From assembly GCF_000020125.1 (NCBI RefSeq), contig NC_010681.1, positions 2,418,001 to 2,482,000 on the forward strand: a stretch of DNA of 64,000 nt. Direction: 5' to 3'. Shown piece by piece: positions 9,016-17,504 of the stretch. Origin of the DNA: Paraburkholderia phytofirmans PsJN (GTDB lineage: Bacteria; Pseudomonadota; Gammaproteobacteria; Burkholderiales; Burkholderiaceae). The position numbers and the translations under genes were made by a program. The notes under the pieces were generated by a model. It worked only from the letters and a program-made list of their open reading frames with translations, ran no database searches and was not told the DNA's origin. Position 1 is the stretch's first letter; each line of letters begins with the position of its first letter.

Positions 9016-9900
9016 ATGCGCTTCGACCTCATCGACCTACGCCTCTTTCTGCATATCCTCGAAACCGGCAGCATCACCCACGGCGCGGCGCGCGCGAACA
9101 TGTCGCTGCCGTCGGCGAGCGCGCGGCTGCGCGGCATGGAAGACGCGCTCGGCATGCCGCTGCTCGAACGCGGCCGCCGCGGTGTCGAATCCACGCCGAC
9201 CGGCGACACGCTCGCGCATCACGCGCGGCTCGTGCTCGGGCAGATCGAACGGATGCAGGGCGAACTCGGCGAGCATCAGGAAGGACGCAAAGCGTGCATC
9301 AGATTGTGGACCAACACGGCGGCCATCACCGAGTTCCTGCCCTCCGCGATCGGCCTCTTTCTGCGCGATCACCCCAACGTGCAGATCGACCTGAAGGAGC
9401 GTCAAAGCAGCGAAACGGTCAAGGCCGTGCTGACCGGCGCGGCTGAAATCGGCATCATCTCCGACGCGGTCGATCACGGCGCGCTGCAGACTTTCCCCTT
9501 CGCCATCGACAAACTCGTGCTGATCACGAGCCGCGACGATCCGCTTGCCGCACTGCGCCGCACGACGCTCGCGGAAGTGGCGGAGCGGGAATTCATCGGG
9601 CTGAGCGCGGACAGCGCGTTGCAGGCTTACCTTGGAGAACGAGCGCTGCTGGCCGGCCAGCCGCTCAGCTTCCGCACCCACGTACGGACTTTCGACGCCA
9701 TCTGCTGCATGGTCGAGCAAGGCGCCGGCGTCGGTATCGTGCCGGCCACGGCGGCGAAGCGCTATCGCGGCACGCCCGGCATCCGCACGATCGAGCTGAC
9801 CGATAGCTGGGCCGCGCGCCAGTTGCTGATCTGCATGCGCGATCTGAACGCGATGCCGCGGCCGGAAAAGGCGCTGGTGCGGCATCTGGCGGGGATTTGA
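9016..9900 (+). CDS. LysR-family transcriptional regulator (divergent from TSUP permease)
   Basis: A 294-residue LysR-type regulator. The start MRFDLIDLRLFLHILETGSI at ATG 9016 is typical; the HTH follows (THGAARANMSLPSASARLRG), then ERGRRGVESTPTG and an effector domain. The THGAARANMSLPSASARL form is seen in regulators placed divergently beside TSUP-type permeases. The gap to the permease start is 151 bp, so the permease and perhaps the small downstream frame are its likely targets. This is inference from position. Confidence 0.85.
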   Translation: MRFDLIDLRLFLHILETGSITHGAARANMSLPSASARLRGMEDALGMPLLERGRRGVESTPTGDTLAHHARLVLGQIERMQGELGEHQEGRKACIRLWTNTAAITEFLPSAIGLFLRDHPNVQIDLKERQSSETVKAVLTGAAEIGIISDAVDHGALQTFPFAIDKLVLITSRDDPLAALRRTTLAEVAEREFIGLSADSALQAYLGERALLAGQPLSFRTHVRTFDAICCMVEQGAGVGIVPATAAKRYRGTPGIRTIELTDSWAARQLLICMRDLNAMPRPEKALVRHLAGI

Positions 9901-10063
9901 ATGTTCCGACTGGAATACTAGAGTCGCGCTATTATCAGTACCATTTATCTAACTGCCTATTTTTAATCGATTTGCCTGATTTAGCGCGGTTTCTTATCCT
10001 TGACGCACAACCGCATGCGACTCGATGCATGCGCCGTCCGCCACTTTTTTTGCCGGCAAGCTC

Positions 10064-11038
10064 ATGGAAAGAACCACCTTCAACGTGCGCGTCGATAGCG
10101 TTTGCGACGAAGCGCATGGCGTGCGCTCGTTCAGCGTCTCGCGACTGGACGGGCAACCGTTCGATCGCTACGAACCGGGCGCGCACATCGACGTGACCGG
10201 ACCATCCGGCGTCACGCGGCAATATTCGTTGTGCGGCGACCCGGACCAGCGGGACGCGCACCTCTTCGCCGTGAAGCGCGAAGACACGTCACGCGGCGGC
10301 TCGCGTTCGCTGCATGAAGACGTCACGGTCGGCAGTGAATTGACTATCGGCGCACCGCGCAATCTGTTCAAACTCGCGCCGGACGCCGAAGAACATGTGC
10401 TGATCGCCGCGGGTATCGGCGTGACGCCGCTGCTGAGCATGGCGTACCGTCTGCTCAAGCAACAGGAGCGCTTCGTATTGCATTATTTCGCGCGCAGCGC
10501 GGAGCACGCAGCGTTCTTGCCGCTGCTTTCACGCGCGCCGTTCAGCGATTATGTGAAGCTGCACTTCGGCGGCGCGCGCGAGCAACTCGATGCGGTGCTT
10601 GGCGATTGTCTCGCGAATGCGCGCGAAGGCACGCACGTTTACACCTGCGGGCCGGCGCCCTTCATGGAACGTGTGGTGGCAATCGGCGAAACGCGTCTCT
10701 CATCTGATGCGATTCATCTCGAACGGTTTGCCGCTGAGCCGGTTTCGATCCGTGCCGAATCGGCCGCGCTCGATACCTTCGACGTGCGGATCGCGAGCAG
10801 CGGCGCGACCGTGCGTGTGGACAAGGACACGACCATCGTCGCGGCACTGGCGTCGATCGGCATCGAGGTGGATACGTCGTGCGGCGAAGGTGTCTGCGGC
10901 ACGTGCATGGTCGACGTGGTGAGCGGAACGCCCGAGCATCGCGACCATTGCCTGAGCAAAGCGGAGCGCGCGAGCGGCAAGGTGATCTGCTGCTGCATTT
11001 CACGCGCTACGTCGCCCGTGCTGGTGTTGGATCTATAG
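10064..11038 (+). CDS. iacF: Flavin/[2Fe-2S] oxygenase reductase (phthalate dioxygenase reductase/VanB type)
   Basis: A one-component electron-transfer protein of 324 residues. It has an N-terminal FMN-binding domain with the RQYSLCGDP motif near residue 55, an NAD(P)H domain with AAGIGVTPLLSMAYRLL and THVYTCGPAPFMERV, and a C-terminal plant-type ferredoxin with CGEGVCGTC followed by a distant Cys (DHCLS). Such reductases pass electrons from NAD(P)H to Rieske oxygenases. No oxygenase gene touches it, but iacCD at 15.7-17.5 kb lacks its own reductase, so it is the best local partner and fits the role named iacF; that symbol is an inference. ATG 10064 gives the normal start. It runs convergent with catC. 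Confidence 0.85.
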   Translation: MERTTFNVRVDSVCDEAHGVRSFSVSRLDGQPFDRYEPGAHIDVTGPSGVTRQYSLCGDPDQRDAHLFAVKREDTSRGGSRSLHEDVTVGSELTIGAPRNLFKLAPDAEEHVLIAAGIGVTPLLSMAYRLLKQQERFVLHYFARSAEHAAFLPLLSRAPFSDYVKLHFGGAREQLDAVLGDCLANAREGTHVYTCGPAPFMERVVAIGETRLSSDAIHLERFAAEPVSIRAESAALDTFDVRIASSGATVRVDKDTTIVAALASIGIEVDTSCGEGVCGTCMVDVVSGTPEHRDHCLSKAERASGKVICCCISRATSPVLVLDL

Positions 11039-11049
11039 AAGCATCAACG

Positions 11050-11075
11050 AGGTGCTGCATTCGCAGCACCTTTCA
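11050..11075 (+). terminator. Rho-independent terminator after the reductase gene
   Basis: AGGTGCTGC (11050-11058) and GCAGCACCT (11063-11071) form a perfect 9-bp stem with a 4-nt loop, followed by TTC, 12 bp after the stop codon. On the other strand it lies just after catC. Confidence 0.7.
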
Positions 11076-11088
11076 CAAGCGCCTTTTC

Positions 11089-11379
11089 TTACCGGTCGTC
11101 GTCGCGAATCGACGATGCATGCCGGCACAGCGCGCGCACTTCGACATCCATATACGGAAACAGTGGCAACTGGCTCAGCACGTCGTGCAGATGCGCGGGG
11201 CTCTCCACGTCGAACACGCTGATATTCGCGTAACGGCCGGCAATGCGCCACAGATGCCGCCACACGCCCTCCTGCTGCAGCCTTTGCGACATCGCTTTCT
11301 CATCGGCCTTCAGGCGCGCCGCGCGTTCGGCATCCATATCGGCCGGCAGGTGGACGGTCATCTCGACGTGAAACAGCAT
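11089..11379 (-). CDS. catC: Muconolactone delta-isomerase
   Basis: CatC converts muconolactone to 3-oxoadipate enol-lactone, the third step of catechol ortho-cleavage. The 96-residue length and the sequence fit the family: MLFHVEMTVHLPADMD at the N terminus, KADEKAMSQRLQQEGVWRHLW in the middle and LPLFPYMDVEVRALCRH near the end. Known enzymes are decamers of such ferredoxin-like subunits. ATG 11379 has a strong ribosome-binding site (GAGAGGAGAG). It is last in the cat group but separated from catA by a terminator-like hairpin. Confidence 0.96.
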   Translation of the reverse strand: MLFHVEMTVHLPADMDAERAARLKADEKAMSQRLQQEGVWRHLWRIAGRYANISVFDVESPAHLHDVLSQLPLFPYMDVEVRALCRHASSIRDDDR

Positions 11380-11403
11380 GCTTGCTCTCCTCTCTGATCG
11401 GTA

Positions 11404-11451
11404 ACAAAAAAGCCCTGGCGGCCCGGCCAATCGCGCCGCGCAACCAGGGCT
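11404..11451 (-). terminator. Intra-operon terminator between catA and catC
   Basis: Read on the minus strand, AGCCCTGG (from 11451) pairs with CCAGGGCT (to 11411) across a GC-rich loop and is followed by TTTTTTG. This has the form of a rho-independent terminator placed between catA and catC, so catC may be expressed at a lower level or need read-through. Confidence 0.65.
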
Positions 11452-11519
11452 GACAGATTCGTGCGATACATCAGGGCGTTTTATGTTGAACGCCCGGCTT
11501 CAGCCCTGCGAACGCAGCA

Positions 11520-12428
11520 TCAGGCTTCGGCGCGCAGACGCTCCACTTCGGCGTCCGGCAGGTTGTCGCGCTCCTTGAACAGCGTGAAGTCGAAATCGAT
11601 CAGCGCGAAATTGCCATCCACGCCATACGGTTTGCCTTCGGCGCCTTCAGCCTGCTTGACCGCCGGCACGAGGCCGTCGCGCGTGGCGAAGGCGAAGTCG
11701 TCCCACAGATACGGATCGCCGTCGATGTTGATCTGCGTGGTCAGCTTGCGGAAACCCGGCGCGGAAACGAAGAAGTGAATATGCGCCGGGCGATGCCCAT
11801 GCCGGCCGAGCTGATCGAGCAGCAATTGCGTCTGGCCCTGCGGCGGCACGCTATAGCCGACCGGCACCACGCTGCGGAAGCTGTATTTGCCTTCGGCGTC
11901 GGTACGGATCGAGCGGCGCAGATTGAAGGCCGGCTGCGATTTGTCGAAGTACGAGTAGTTGCCCAGATGGTTCGCGTGCCACACTTCGACGAGCGCATGA
12001 GCGAGCGGTTTGCCGTCTTCGCCGAGCACGCGGCCACGCATGACCAGCGTCTGGCCTGGATCGGTGCCGTCGTCCAGTCGCGCATGTCCGTCGGAGAGCG
12101 GCGCGCCGGCCACGTACAACGGACCTTCGATCGTGCGCGGCGTGCCGCCTTCAATGCCGGCCTTCGCCTCCGCTTCATCCAGACGCAGATCGAGAAAATG
12201 CTCGAAACCCAGACCCGCGGCCAGCAGACCTAGTTCGCCGCTCTTGCCGGCGTCGCCGAGATAATTCAGCGCGGTCCAGAATTCGGCGGGCTGCACGTCG
12301 AGATCTTCGATCGTATAGAACAGATCCTGCACGATCCGGTTGACGATCTGTTTGGTGCGCGGATTGCCTTCGCTGGTGGCGCTGTCGTTGATCTTGTTCA
12401 GCAGCGCGTCGATTGCTTGCTTGTTCAT
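11520..12428 (-). CDS. catA: Catechol 1,2-dioxygenase
   Basis: CatA opens catechol between the hydroxyls (intradiol cleavage) to cis,cis-muconate using non-haem Fe(III). At 302 residues it has the usual dimer-linker N-terminal region followed by the catalytic beta-sandwich. The iron ligands of the family are visible: Tyr158 in LGNYSYFDK, Tyr192 in VPVGYSVPPQG, and His216/His218 in RHGHRPAHIHFF. ATG 12428 follows a GGAGATACC ribosome-binding site. It lies between catB and catC on the same strand. In this window its catechol is likely to come from the iac pathway. Confidence 0.97.
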   Translation of the reverse strand: MNKQAIDALLNKINDSATSEGNPRTKQIVNRIVQDLFYTIEDLDVQPAEFWTALNYLGDAGKSGELGLLAAGLGFEHFLDLRLDEAEAKAGIEGGTPRTIEGPLYVAGAPLSDGHARLDDGTDPGQTLVMRGRVLGEDGKPLAHALVEVWHANHLGNYSYFDKSQPAFNLRRSIRTDAEGKYSFRSVVPVGYSVPPQGQTQLLLDQLGRHGHRPAHIHFFVSAPGFRKLTTQINIDGDPYLWDDFAFATRDGLVPAVKQAEGAEGKPYGVDGNFALIDFDFTLFKERDNLPDAEVERLRAEA

Positions 12429-12497
12429 GGGGTATCTCCTTCGATTGATGTTCTGGATGGCTAACGGATGAGCCTTCAGTGCTTCAATGCCGATGCT

Positions 12498-13655
12498 TCA
12501 GTTCGTGGTAACGCTGGCGCCTTTGCGTGTATCGCGCCGCAGGCGGTCAATCTTGTCCCAGTCGAGCGTGACGCCAAGACCCGGACCTTCAGGCAGATGC
12601 AGCGCGAAATTCTCGTAGCGCAGCGGTTCGGTGAGAATCTCTTCGGTCAGCAGCAAGGGGCCGAACAGTTCCGTGCCCCACTTCAACTCGCCGAAGGTGC
12701 TGAAGAGTTGCGCGGATGCAATCGTGCCCACCGCGCCTTCGAGCATCGTGCCGCCGTACAGATCGATGTTCGCGGCCGACGCGATGGCCGCCACGTGCGC
12801 GGCGCCCACGAGGCCGCCCGATTGCGCGATCTTCACGGCGAACACATCGGCGGCGCGTGCGCTGGCGACGACGAACGCATCGGCCGGACCGTGCAGCGCT
12901 TCGTCGGCCATGATCGGCACCAGCGCGAGGTCGGTGAGACGCTTGAGACCCGCGCGATTCTCCGCCGCGATGGGCTGCTCGATCAGCGTCACGCCTGCAT
13001 CGGCAAAACGCCGCGCGGCCCAGATCGCGTCGGATTCGCTCCACGCCTGGTTCACGTCGACGCGCACTTCGCCGCGTCCTTGCACCGCTTTCTGGATCGC
13101 GACGACATGCGCGACGTCGTCGGCAACAGCGCGCGTGCCGATCTTCAGCTTGAACACGCGATGGCGCTTCGCCTCGTACACCTGCTCGGCTTCGTCGATA
13201 TCGCGTTGCGTATCGCCGCTTGCGAGCGTCCACGCCACCTCCACGGAATCGCGCACACGGCCGCCGAACAGTTCCGACAGCGGCACGCCGAGACGCTGTG
13301 CCTGCGCATCGAACAAAGCCGTTTCCAGCGCGGACTTTGCAAAGCGGTTGCCTTGAAACAGTTCGCGCAGTTTCGCCATCGCGGCGCCCGGACGCGTCGC
13401 GTCCATGCCTTTGAGCAACGGCGCGAAATAGGTGTCGATATTGACCTTGATACTTTCCGGGCTTTCCTCGCCGTACGCGAGGCCGCCGATCGTGGTGCCC
13501 TCGCCCACGCCGATCAACCCGTCGGCGCAACGGATACGCACCAGCACCAGCGTCTGGCAGTTCATCGTTGCGACCGAGAGGCGGTGCGGACGGATCGTCG
13601 GTACGTCGACGAGAATCGTATCCACGCTCTCGATCTTCACGGGTGTTGCTATCAT
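12498..13655 (-). CDS. catB: Muconate cycloisomerase
   Basis: CatB lactonises cis,cis-muconate to muconolactone. It is a 385-residue member of the enolase superfamily, MLE subgroup: a capping domain (RPHRLSVATMNCQTLVLVRI), then the barrel with the KxK motif (VFKLKIG), metal ligands in RVDVNQAW, LIEQPI and IMADEALHG, and the second catalytic lysine in FAVKIAQSGG. The ATG at 13655 has a strong ribosome-binding site (CAGGAGGGC). It is first of the catB-catA-catC group and divergent from catR. Confidence 0.96.
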   Translation of the reverse strand: MIATPVKIESVDTILVDVPTIRPHRLSVATMNCQTLVLVRIRCADGLIGVGEGTTIGGLAYGEESPESIKVNIDTYFAPLLKGMDATRPGAAMAKLRELFQGNRFAKSALETALFDAQAQRLGVPLSELFGGRVRDSVEVAWTLASGDTQRDIDEAEQVYEAKRHRVFKLKIGTRAVADDVAHVVAIQKAVQGRGEVRVDVNQAWSESDAIWAARRFADAGVTLIEQPIAAENRAGLKRLTDLALVPIMADEALHGPADAFVVASARAADVFAVKIAQSGGLVGAAHVAAIASAANIDLYGGTMLEGAVGTIASAQLFSTFGELKWGTELFGPLLLTEEILTEPLRYENFALHLPEGPGLGVTLDWDKIDRLRRDTRKGASVTTN

Positions 13656-13741
13656 TCGTTGCCCTCCTGAACTGCCTGACCTGGAGCCCCCATAGTAGAA
13701 ACAACCCGCGAAGCAGTCCAACACCGATTCCGACTACTTCC

Positions 13742-13756
13742 ATACCGTAGGGGTAT
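13742..13756. promoter_or_regulatory. CatR/BenM-type operator ATAC-N7-GTAT
   Basis: ATAC (13742-13745), seven bases, GTAT (13753-13756) matches the known BenM/CatM consensus ATAC-N7-GTAT; two further outer bases also pair (C...G). It ends two bases before the catR ATG and about 90 bp before the catB start, so binding should both block catR translation or transcription start and control catB. Binding itself is inferred from the match. Confidence 0.7.
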
Positions 13757-13758
13757 GC

Positions 13759-14646
13759 ATGGAACTTCGCCAACTCCGCTATTTCATCGCGGTCGCCGAA
13801 GAAATGAACATCACGCGGGCCGCCCAGCGCCTGCACATGACGCAGCCGCCGCTCAGCCGCCAGATCCAGCAGATCGAGGAAAGCGTCGGGCTGGCGCTGT
13901 TCGAGCGCGGCGCGCGGCCGTTGCGGCTGACCGAAGCCGGCCGGATTTTCTATACCCAGGCCAAGCGGCTCGTGGACGAGGCGGACGAGCTCGCCCCGCT
14001 CACGCGGCGCCTCGCGCAACTGGCCGAGCGCGTCGTGATCGGCTTCGTGCCGTCGACGCTGTATGGCGCGCTGCCCGCCGTGATCCGCGCGTTTCGCGAG
14101 GCCGCGCCGCATATCGAGCTGTCGCTGATCGAAATGTTCACCATCGAGCAACTCGCGGCGCTCAAGGGCGGCCGCATCGACGTGGGCTTCGGCCGCCTGC
14201 GTTTCGACGACGCGCAACTTGCGCGCGAGGTGCTTCTGGAAGAAAAAATGATTGCCGCGTTGCCACAAGACCATCCGCTCGCGCGACAAAAGAAACCGCT
14301 GACGCTCGCGGCGCTCGCCGAGGAAACCTTGATCGTCTACCCGAGCACACCGCGGCCGAGCTATGCCGACCAGCAGCTATCGGCCATGCACGATCACGCG
14401 TTGGAGCCGAAGGCGATTCATGAAGTGCGTGAACTGCAGACCGCATTGGGCCTGGTGGCGGCGCAAGTGGGCGTGTGTCTCGTGCCGGAAAGCGTGGAAG
14501 GTTTGCGTGCGCATGGCGTGGTGTACAGGCCCATTCCGGCGGCCAGCGTCGCTTCGCCGATCATCATGAGCCGCCGCTTGCAGGACGAATCGCCGACCAC
14601 CACGTTGCTATGTTCGATCGCGCGAGATCTGTTCAAGAAGACCTGA
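13759..14646 (+). CDS. catR: LysR-family catechol-pathway regulator CatR
   Basis: A 295-residue LysR protein with the start MELRQLRYFIAVAEEMNITR and HTH AAQRLHMTQPPLSRQIQQIE, typical of the CatR/BenM/CatM branch, which responds to cis,cis-muconate. VFVGFVPSTLYG-like text (VIGFVPSTLYGALP) is the expected start of the effector domain in that branch. It is divergent from catB with 103 bp between the starts and has an ATAC-N7-GTAT site just before its start, as expected for autoregulation. It should activate catBAC when muconate builds up. Confidence 0.93.
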   Translation: MELRQLRYFIAVAEEMNITRAAQRLHMTQPPLSRQIQQIEESVGLALFERGARPLRLTEAGRIFYTQAKRLVDEADELAPLTRRLAQLAERVVIGFVPSTLYGALPAVIRAFREAAPHIELSLIEMFTIEQLAALKGGRIDVGFGRLRFDDAQLAREVLLEEKMIAALPQDHPLARQKKPLTLAALAEETLIVYPSTPRPSYADQQLSAMHDHALEPKAIHEVRELQTALGLVAAQVGVCLVPESVEGLRAHGVVYRPIPAASVASPIIMSRRLQDESPTTTLLCSIARDLFKKT

Positions 14647-14667
14647 AATACCGAGAGCCTCGCCTTG

Positions 14668-15585
14668 TCACTCGTCGAAGCGCCTCACGATATCCGCCAT
14701 CAGATTGCGTAGCCACACATTGCCCTCGTCCTGATCGAAATGCTCGTGCCAATGCATCGTGACCGCCGCGATCGGCAAGGTCACGGGCAATTCATAGATC
14801 TGGAAGCCGCCGTCGCGATTGAAAATGTGCGCAAGACGCCGCGGCAGCGTAGCGAACAGATCGGTGACGGCCAGCACACTCGGCAGCGCCACGAAATGCG
14901 GTAGTTCCAGCGCGATATGACGGCCGACGCCTTGCGCGCGAAATTCGTCGTCGAGCGCGTGGTGGCTGTGCTCGACCGATGTGATCTGCACGTGCGACGC
15001 ATCCAGAAACGCCTTCAAACTCAGCTCCTTCGTGCGCGGCAAGCCGCGCCGCTTCCTCGTCATACACACGTACGTCTCTTCGAACAGCGCCTGATGGCGC
15101 GTGCGCGCGGTCAGCGTGGGCAGATTGCCGATGGCGAAATCGAGCCGGCTCGCGCGTAGTGCATCTTCCATTTCTTCGACTGGCAGCGGTTCGATACGCA
15201 GCCTCACGCGCGGCGCTTGCCGGTGCAAAGCCTCGCAAATCGGCGGCAGGTAGGCCAGCTCGCCCGCGTCCGATAACGACAGCCGGAACGTGCGCGTGCT
15301 CACCGCCGGGTCGAAATGCTCCGCGTAACGCAGCGCTTCTCGCACCGTGTCGAGCGCGCGGGACACGATAGTCGACAGTTCCAGCGCGATCGGCGTGGGC
15401 TGCATGCCGGCGCGCGTGCGAATGAAAAGCGGGTCGTCAAACAGCGTGCGCAAACGCCCCAGCGAATAGCTGATGGCCGGCTGCGAGAGCGCCAGCCGCT
15501 CGCCCGCGCGAGTCAGGCTGCGCTCCTCGACGATCGCCTGAAAAACGCGCAGCAAATTGAGGTCGACGTGGTCCAGCGAGTTCAT
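14668..15585 (-). CDS. LysR-family regulator (NahR/NodD-like), divergent from iacC
   Basis: A LysR regulator of about 305 residues in the NahR/NodD/LeuO-like group: MNSLDHVDLNLLRVFQAIVE, HTH LTRAGERLALSQPAISYSLG, then FDDPLFIRTRAGMQPTPIA. Such proteins often sense aromatic acids. The start is placed at ATG 15585; ATG 15597 or 15618 would add 4 or 11 residues, and none has a clear ribosome-binding site. It is divergent from iacC-iacD with a short AT-rich gap, so it is a candidate regulator of that operon. In relatives one LysR is reported to respond to dioxindole-3-acetate; which LysR in this window has that role cannot be told from sequence. Confidence 0.82.
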   Translation of the reverse strand: MNSLDHVDLNLLRVFQAIVEERSLTRAGERLALSQPAISYSLGRLRTLFDDPLFIRTRAGMQPTPIALELSTIVSRALDTVREALRYAEHFDPAVSTRTFRLSLSDAGELAYLPPICEALHRQAPRVRLRIEPLPVEEMEDALRASRLDFAIGNLPTLTARTRHQALFEETYVCMTRKRRGLPRTKELSLKAFLDASHVQITSVEHSHHALDDEFRAQGVGRHIALELPHFVALPSVLAVTDLFATLPRRLAHIFNRDGGFQIYELPVTLPIAAVTMHWHEHFDQDEGNVWLRNLMADIVRRFDE

Positions 15586-15691
15586 CGAGATATCCATACG
15601 GTTGATTTTATATTTCATTTTAGATCAATTTGACGCATATCAACGGGTCGGCGAGACTTCGCTTCATCGACCACCCCCACCTACACAAGCC
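15586..15691. promoter_or_regulatory. Divergent LysR/iacC promoter with TTGAT/ATCAA repeats
   Basis: An AT-rich segment, unlike its surroundings. TTGAT at 15602-15606 is mirrored by ATCAA at 15624-15628, with a further ATCAA at 15639-15643. TTTAGAT at 15619-15625 is also present in the iacA and iacG promoter regions. These are candidate sites for the LysR regulator and/or the response regulator. Confidence 0.4.
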
Positions 15692-16975
15692 ATGAGCGAA
15701 TCCTCATATCAGACCGTCGATGCGAGCGCGTTGTATCAGCGCGTGCAGTCCGACCGTGTGGCCCCGTCGCTGTACTACGACCCGGCCGTCTTCGAAGCGG
15801 AACTCGAGCGCATTTTCTACAAGACGTGGATCTGGGTCGCGCACGAAAGCGAACTGCCGAATCCGGGCGACTTCCGCACCACCACGATCGGCCGCCAGCC
15901 GGTGATCGTGGTGCGCGACAAGAGCGGCGCGGTCAACGTCTTGCAGAACCGTTGCCGTCATCGCGGCGCGACCGTCTGCGAACAGCACAAGGGCAATGCG
16001 AAAGGCTTCACGTGCCCGTATCACAGCTGGACTTACGGCCTCGACGGCACCTTGCGCGCGCTGCCGTACGGCGATGGTTATGAAGGCGTGGTCGACAAAA
16101 CCGAATTGCCGCTCGCCAGCCTGCGCGTGGGCATCTATCAAGGGCTCATCTTCGCGAGCTTCAATCAGGAGATCGAGCCGCTGGAAGATTTCCTCGGCGG
16201 CGCCAAGCCGTGGATCGATCTGTTCATGAAGCAAGGCGCGGGCTATCCGATCAAGGCCAACGGCGAACACCGCTTCCGTTTCAACGGCAACTGGAAGATC
16301 CAGCTCGAGAACACCACCGACCTGTATCACTTCCCGGTGGTCCACAAATCCTGGATGAAATCGATCGACGACGAAACCGCCGCCGCGATCACGAGCTTCA
16401 TGACCAGCGACCAGGCCTTCTGCCGCTCGCTCGGCAACGGCCACAGCCTCGCCGTGCTGGTGCCCGAAATCGTCGATCTCGACAAGGACGACGGCGCGCC
16501 GATTCCCGAACGCTTCGAAGAACTGGCCGCTTCGCTCGCCAGGGATCACACGCCGGAGGAAGTGCGCCGCATCGTGCGCTCGCTGATGGGCGTCGGCTTC
16601 AACCTGAATCTGTTTCCGAACCTCGCGTTGTCGATGGCGTTTTTCCGCGTACTGCGGCCCATTTCCGCGAACGAGACCGAGATCCGTCACGTCGCCCTCG
16701 CGATGGATGGCGGCCCCGAGGAAGCGAACCGCGTACGTCTGCGCATCCACGAACACTTCCAGGGTCCGTTCGGCTTCGGCAGTCCGGACGACGCCGAAGC
16801 GTGGGAGCGCGTGCAGCGCGGCTCGCACGCCGGCCCCGATCTGCCGATTCTCGTCAACCGTGGCCTGAATCGCGAAAGCACCGCGCCGAACGGCGAAAAG
16901 ACCGCCCACGCCACCGACGAAACCGGCATGCGCGAAGCGTACGCGCAATGGCGCACGATGATGGAGCAAGCATGA
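15692..16975 (+). CDS. iacC: Rieske aromatic-ring dioxygenase, large subunit (IacC)
   Basis: The 427-residue alpha subunit of a Rieske non-haem iron oxygenase in the benzoate/anthranilate/salicylate hydroxylase branch. The Rieske cluster ligands are Cys88, His90, Cys108 and His111 (CRHRGATVC and TCPYHSWTYG). The mononuclear-iron region ENTTDLYHFPVVHKSW gives bridging Asp210 with His213 and His218. The small subunit overlaps it. In iac clusters IacCD acts late, on the way to catechol, and the catABC genes nearby fit a catechol product. The tautomerase and MFS genes downstream match the arrangement reported in P. phytofirmans (recalled, not searched). The exact substrate is inferred from context only. 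Confidence 0.88.
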   Translation: MSESSYQTVDASALYQRVQSDRVAPSLYYDPAVFEAELERIFYKTWIWVAHESELPNPGDFRTTTIGRQPVIVVRDKSGAVNVLQNRCRHRGATVCEQHKGNAKGFTCPYHSWTYGLDGTLRALPYGDGYEGVVDKTELPLASLRVGIYQGLIFASFNQEIEPLEDFLGGAKPWIDLFMKQGAGYPIKANGEHRFRFNGNWKIQLENTTDLYHFPVVHKSWMKSIDDETAAAITSFMTSDQAFCRSLGNGHSLAVLVPEIVDLDKDDGAPIPERFEELAASLARDHTPEEVRRIVRSLMGVGFNLNLFPNLALSMAFFRVLRPISANETEIRHVALAMDGGPEEANRVRLRIHEHFQGPFGFGSPDDAEAWERVQRGSHAGPDLPILVNRGLNRESTAPNGEKTAHATDETGMREAYAQWRTMMEQA

Positions 16976-17472
16976 TGGACGACAGAAACACGCTGTTTTC
17001 GCAGAAGACTTTTGCCGGCGCGATCGAACTCATCTGGCGCGAAGCCGAGTTGCTGGACCGCAAGGACTATCGCGAGTGGCTCACGCTGTGGGACCCCGCG
17101 GGCTTCTACGTGGTGCCGATCGATCACGACACCACCGACTTCGCCGCCGCGCTGAACTACGCGTACGACGATCAGGACATGCGCGAAAAACGCGTGCAAC
17201 GCATGACGTCCGGCTATTCGGCATCGGCTACTGACGCCGCCCGCACCGTGCGCACCGTGTCGCGCTTCACGCTCACGAGCGACGCCAGCGATGAAGTCAC
17301 CGTGAATTCGGCGCAGGTCATCGTCGCGTATAAACGCGGCAAGTCGACGCTGTTTGCAGCGGACCTCACGCATCGCATCAGTTTTGCAAGCGGCGAGCCG
17401 CGCATCGCGCAGAAGGTGATCCGTCTGATCGATTCGACCGAAGCGTTGAGCGCGATCGGCTTCCTGCTTTGA
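16972..17472 (+). CDS. iacD: Rieske dioxygenase, small subunit (IacD)
   Basis: The 166-residue beta subunit, a SnoaL/NTF2-like cone-fold protein: FAGAIELIWREAELLDRKDY, EWLTLWDPAGFYVVPIDHD, and RRM-like REKRVQRMTSGYSAS, followed by SRFTLTS and a C-terminal LIDSTEALSAIGFLL. It stabilises the alpha3beta3 hexamer and takes no direct part in catalysis in known systems. ATG 16972 overlaps the iacC stop (ATGA), so translation is coupled; a second ATG at 16975 is equally possible. Confidence 0.9.
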   Translation: MMDDRNTLFSQKTFAGAIELIWREAELLDRKDYREWLTLWDPAGFYVVPIDHDTTDFAAALNYAYDDQDMREKRVQRMTSGYSASATDAARTVRTVSRFTLTSDASDEVTVNSAQVIVAYKRGKSTLFAADLTHRISFASGEPRIAQKVIRLIDSTEALSAIGFLL

Positions 17473-17504
17473 TCTTTTCGATTCTCGAACTTTAGAGCAC
17501 AGGG

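Noticed and set aside
12589..14289. A 566-codon minus-strand open frame covering catB and catR
   Set aside because: It is out of frame with catB and antisense to catR; both of those have clear family motifs and starts.
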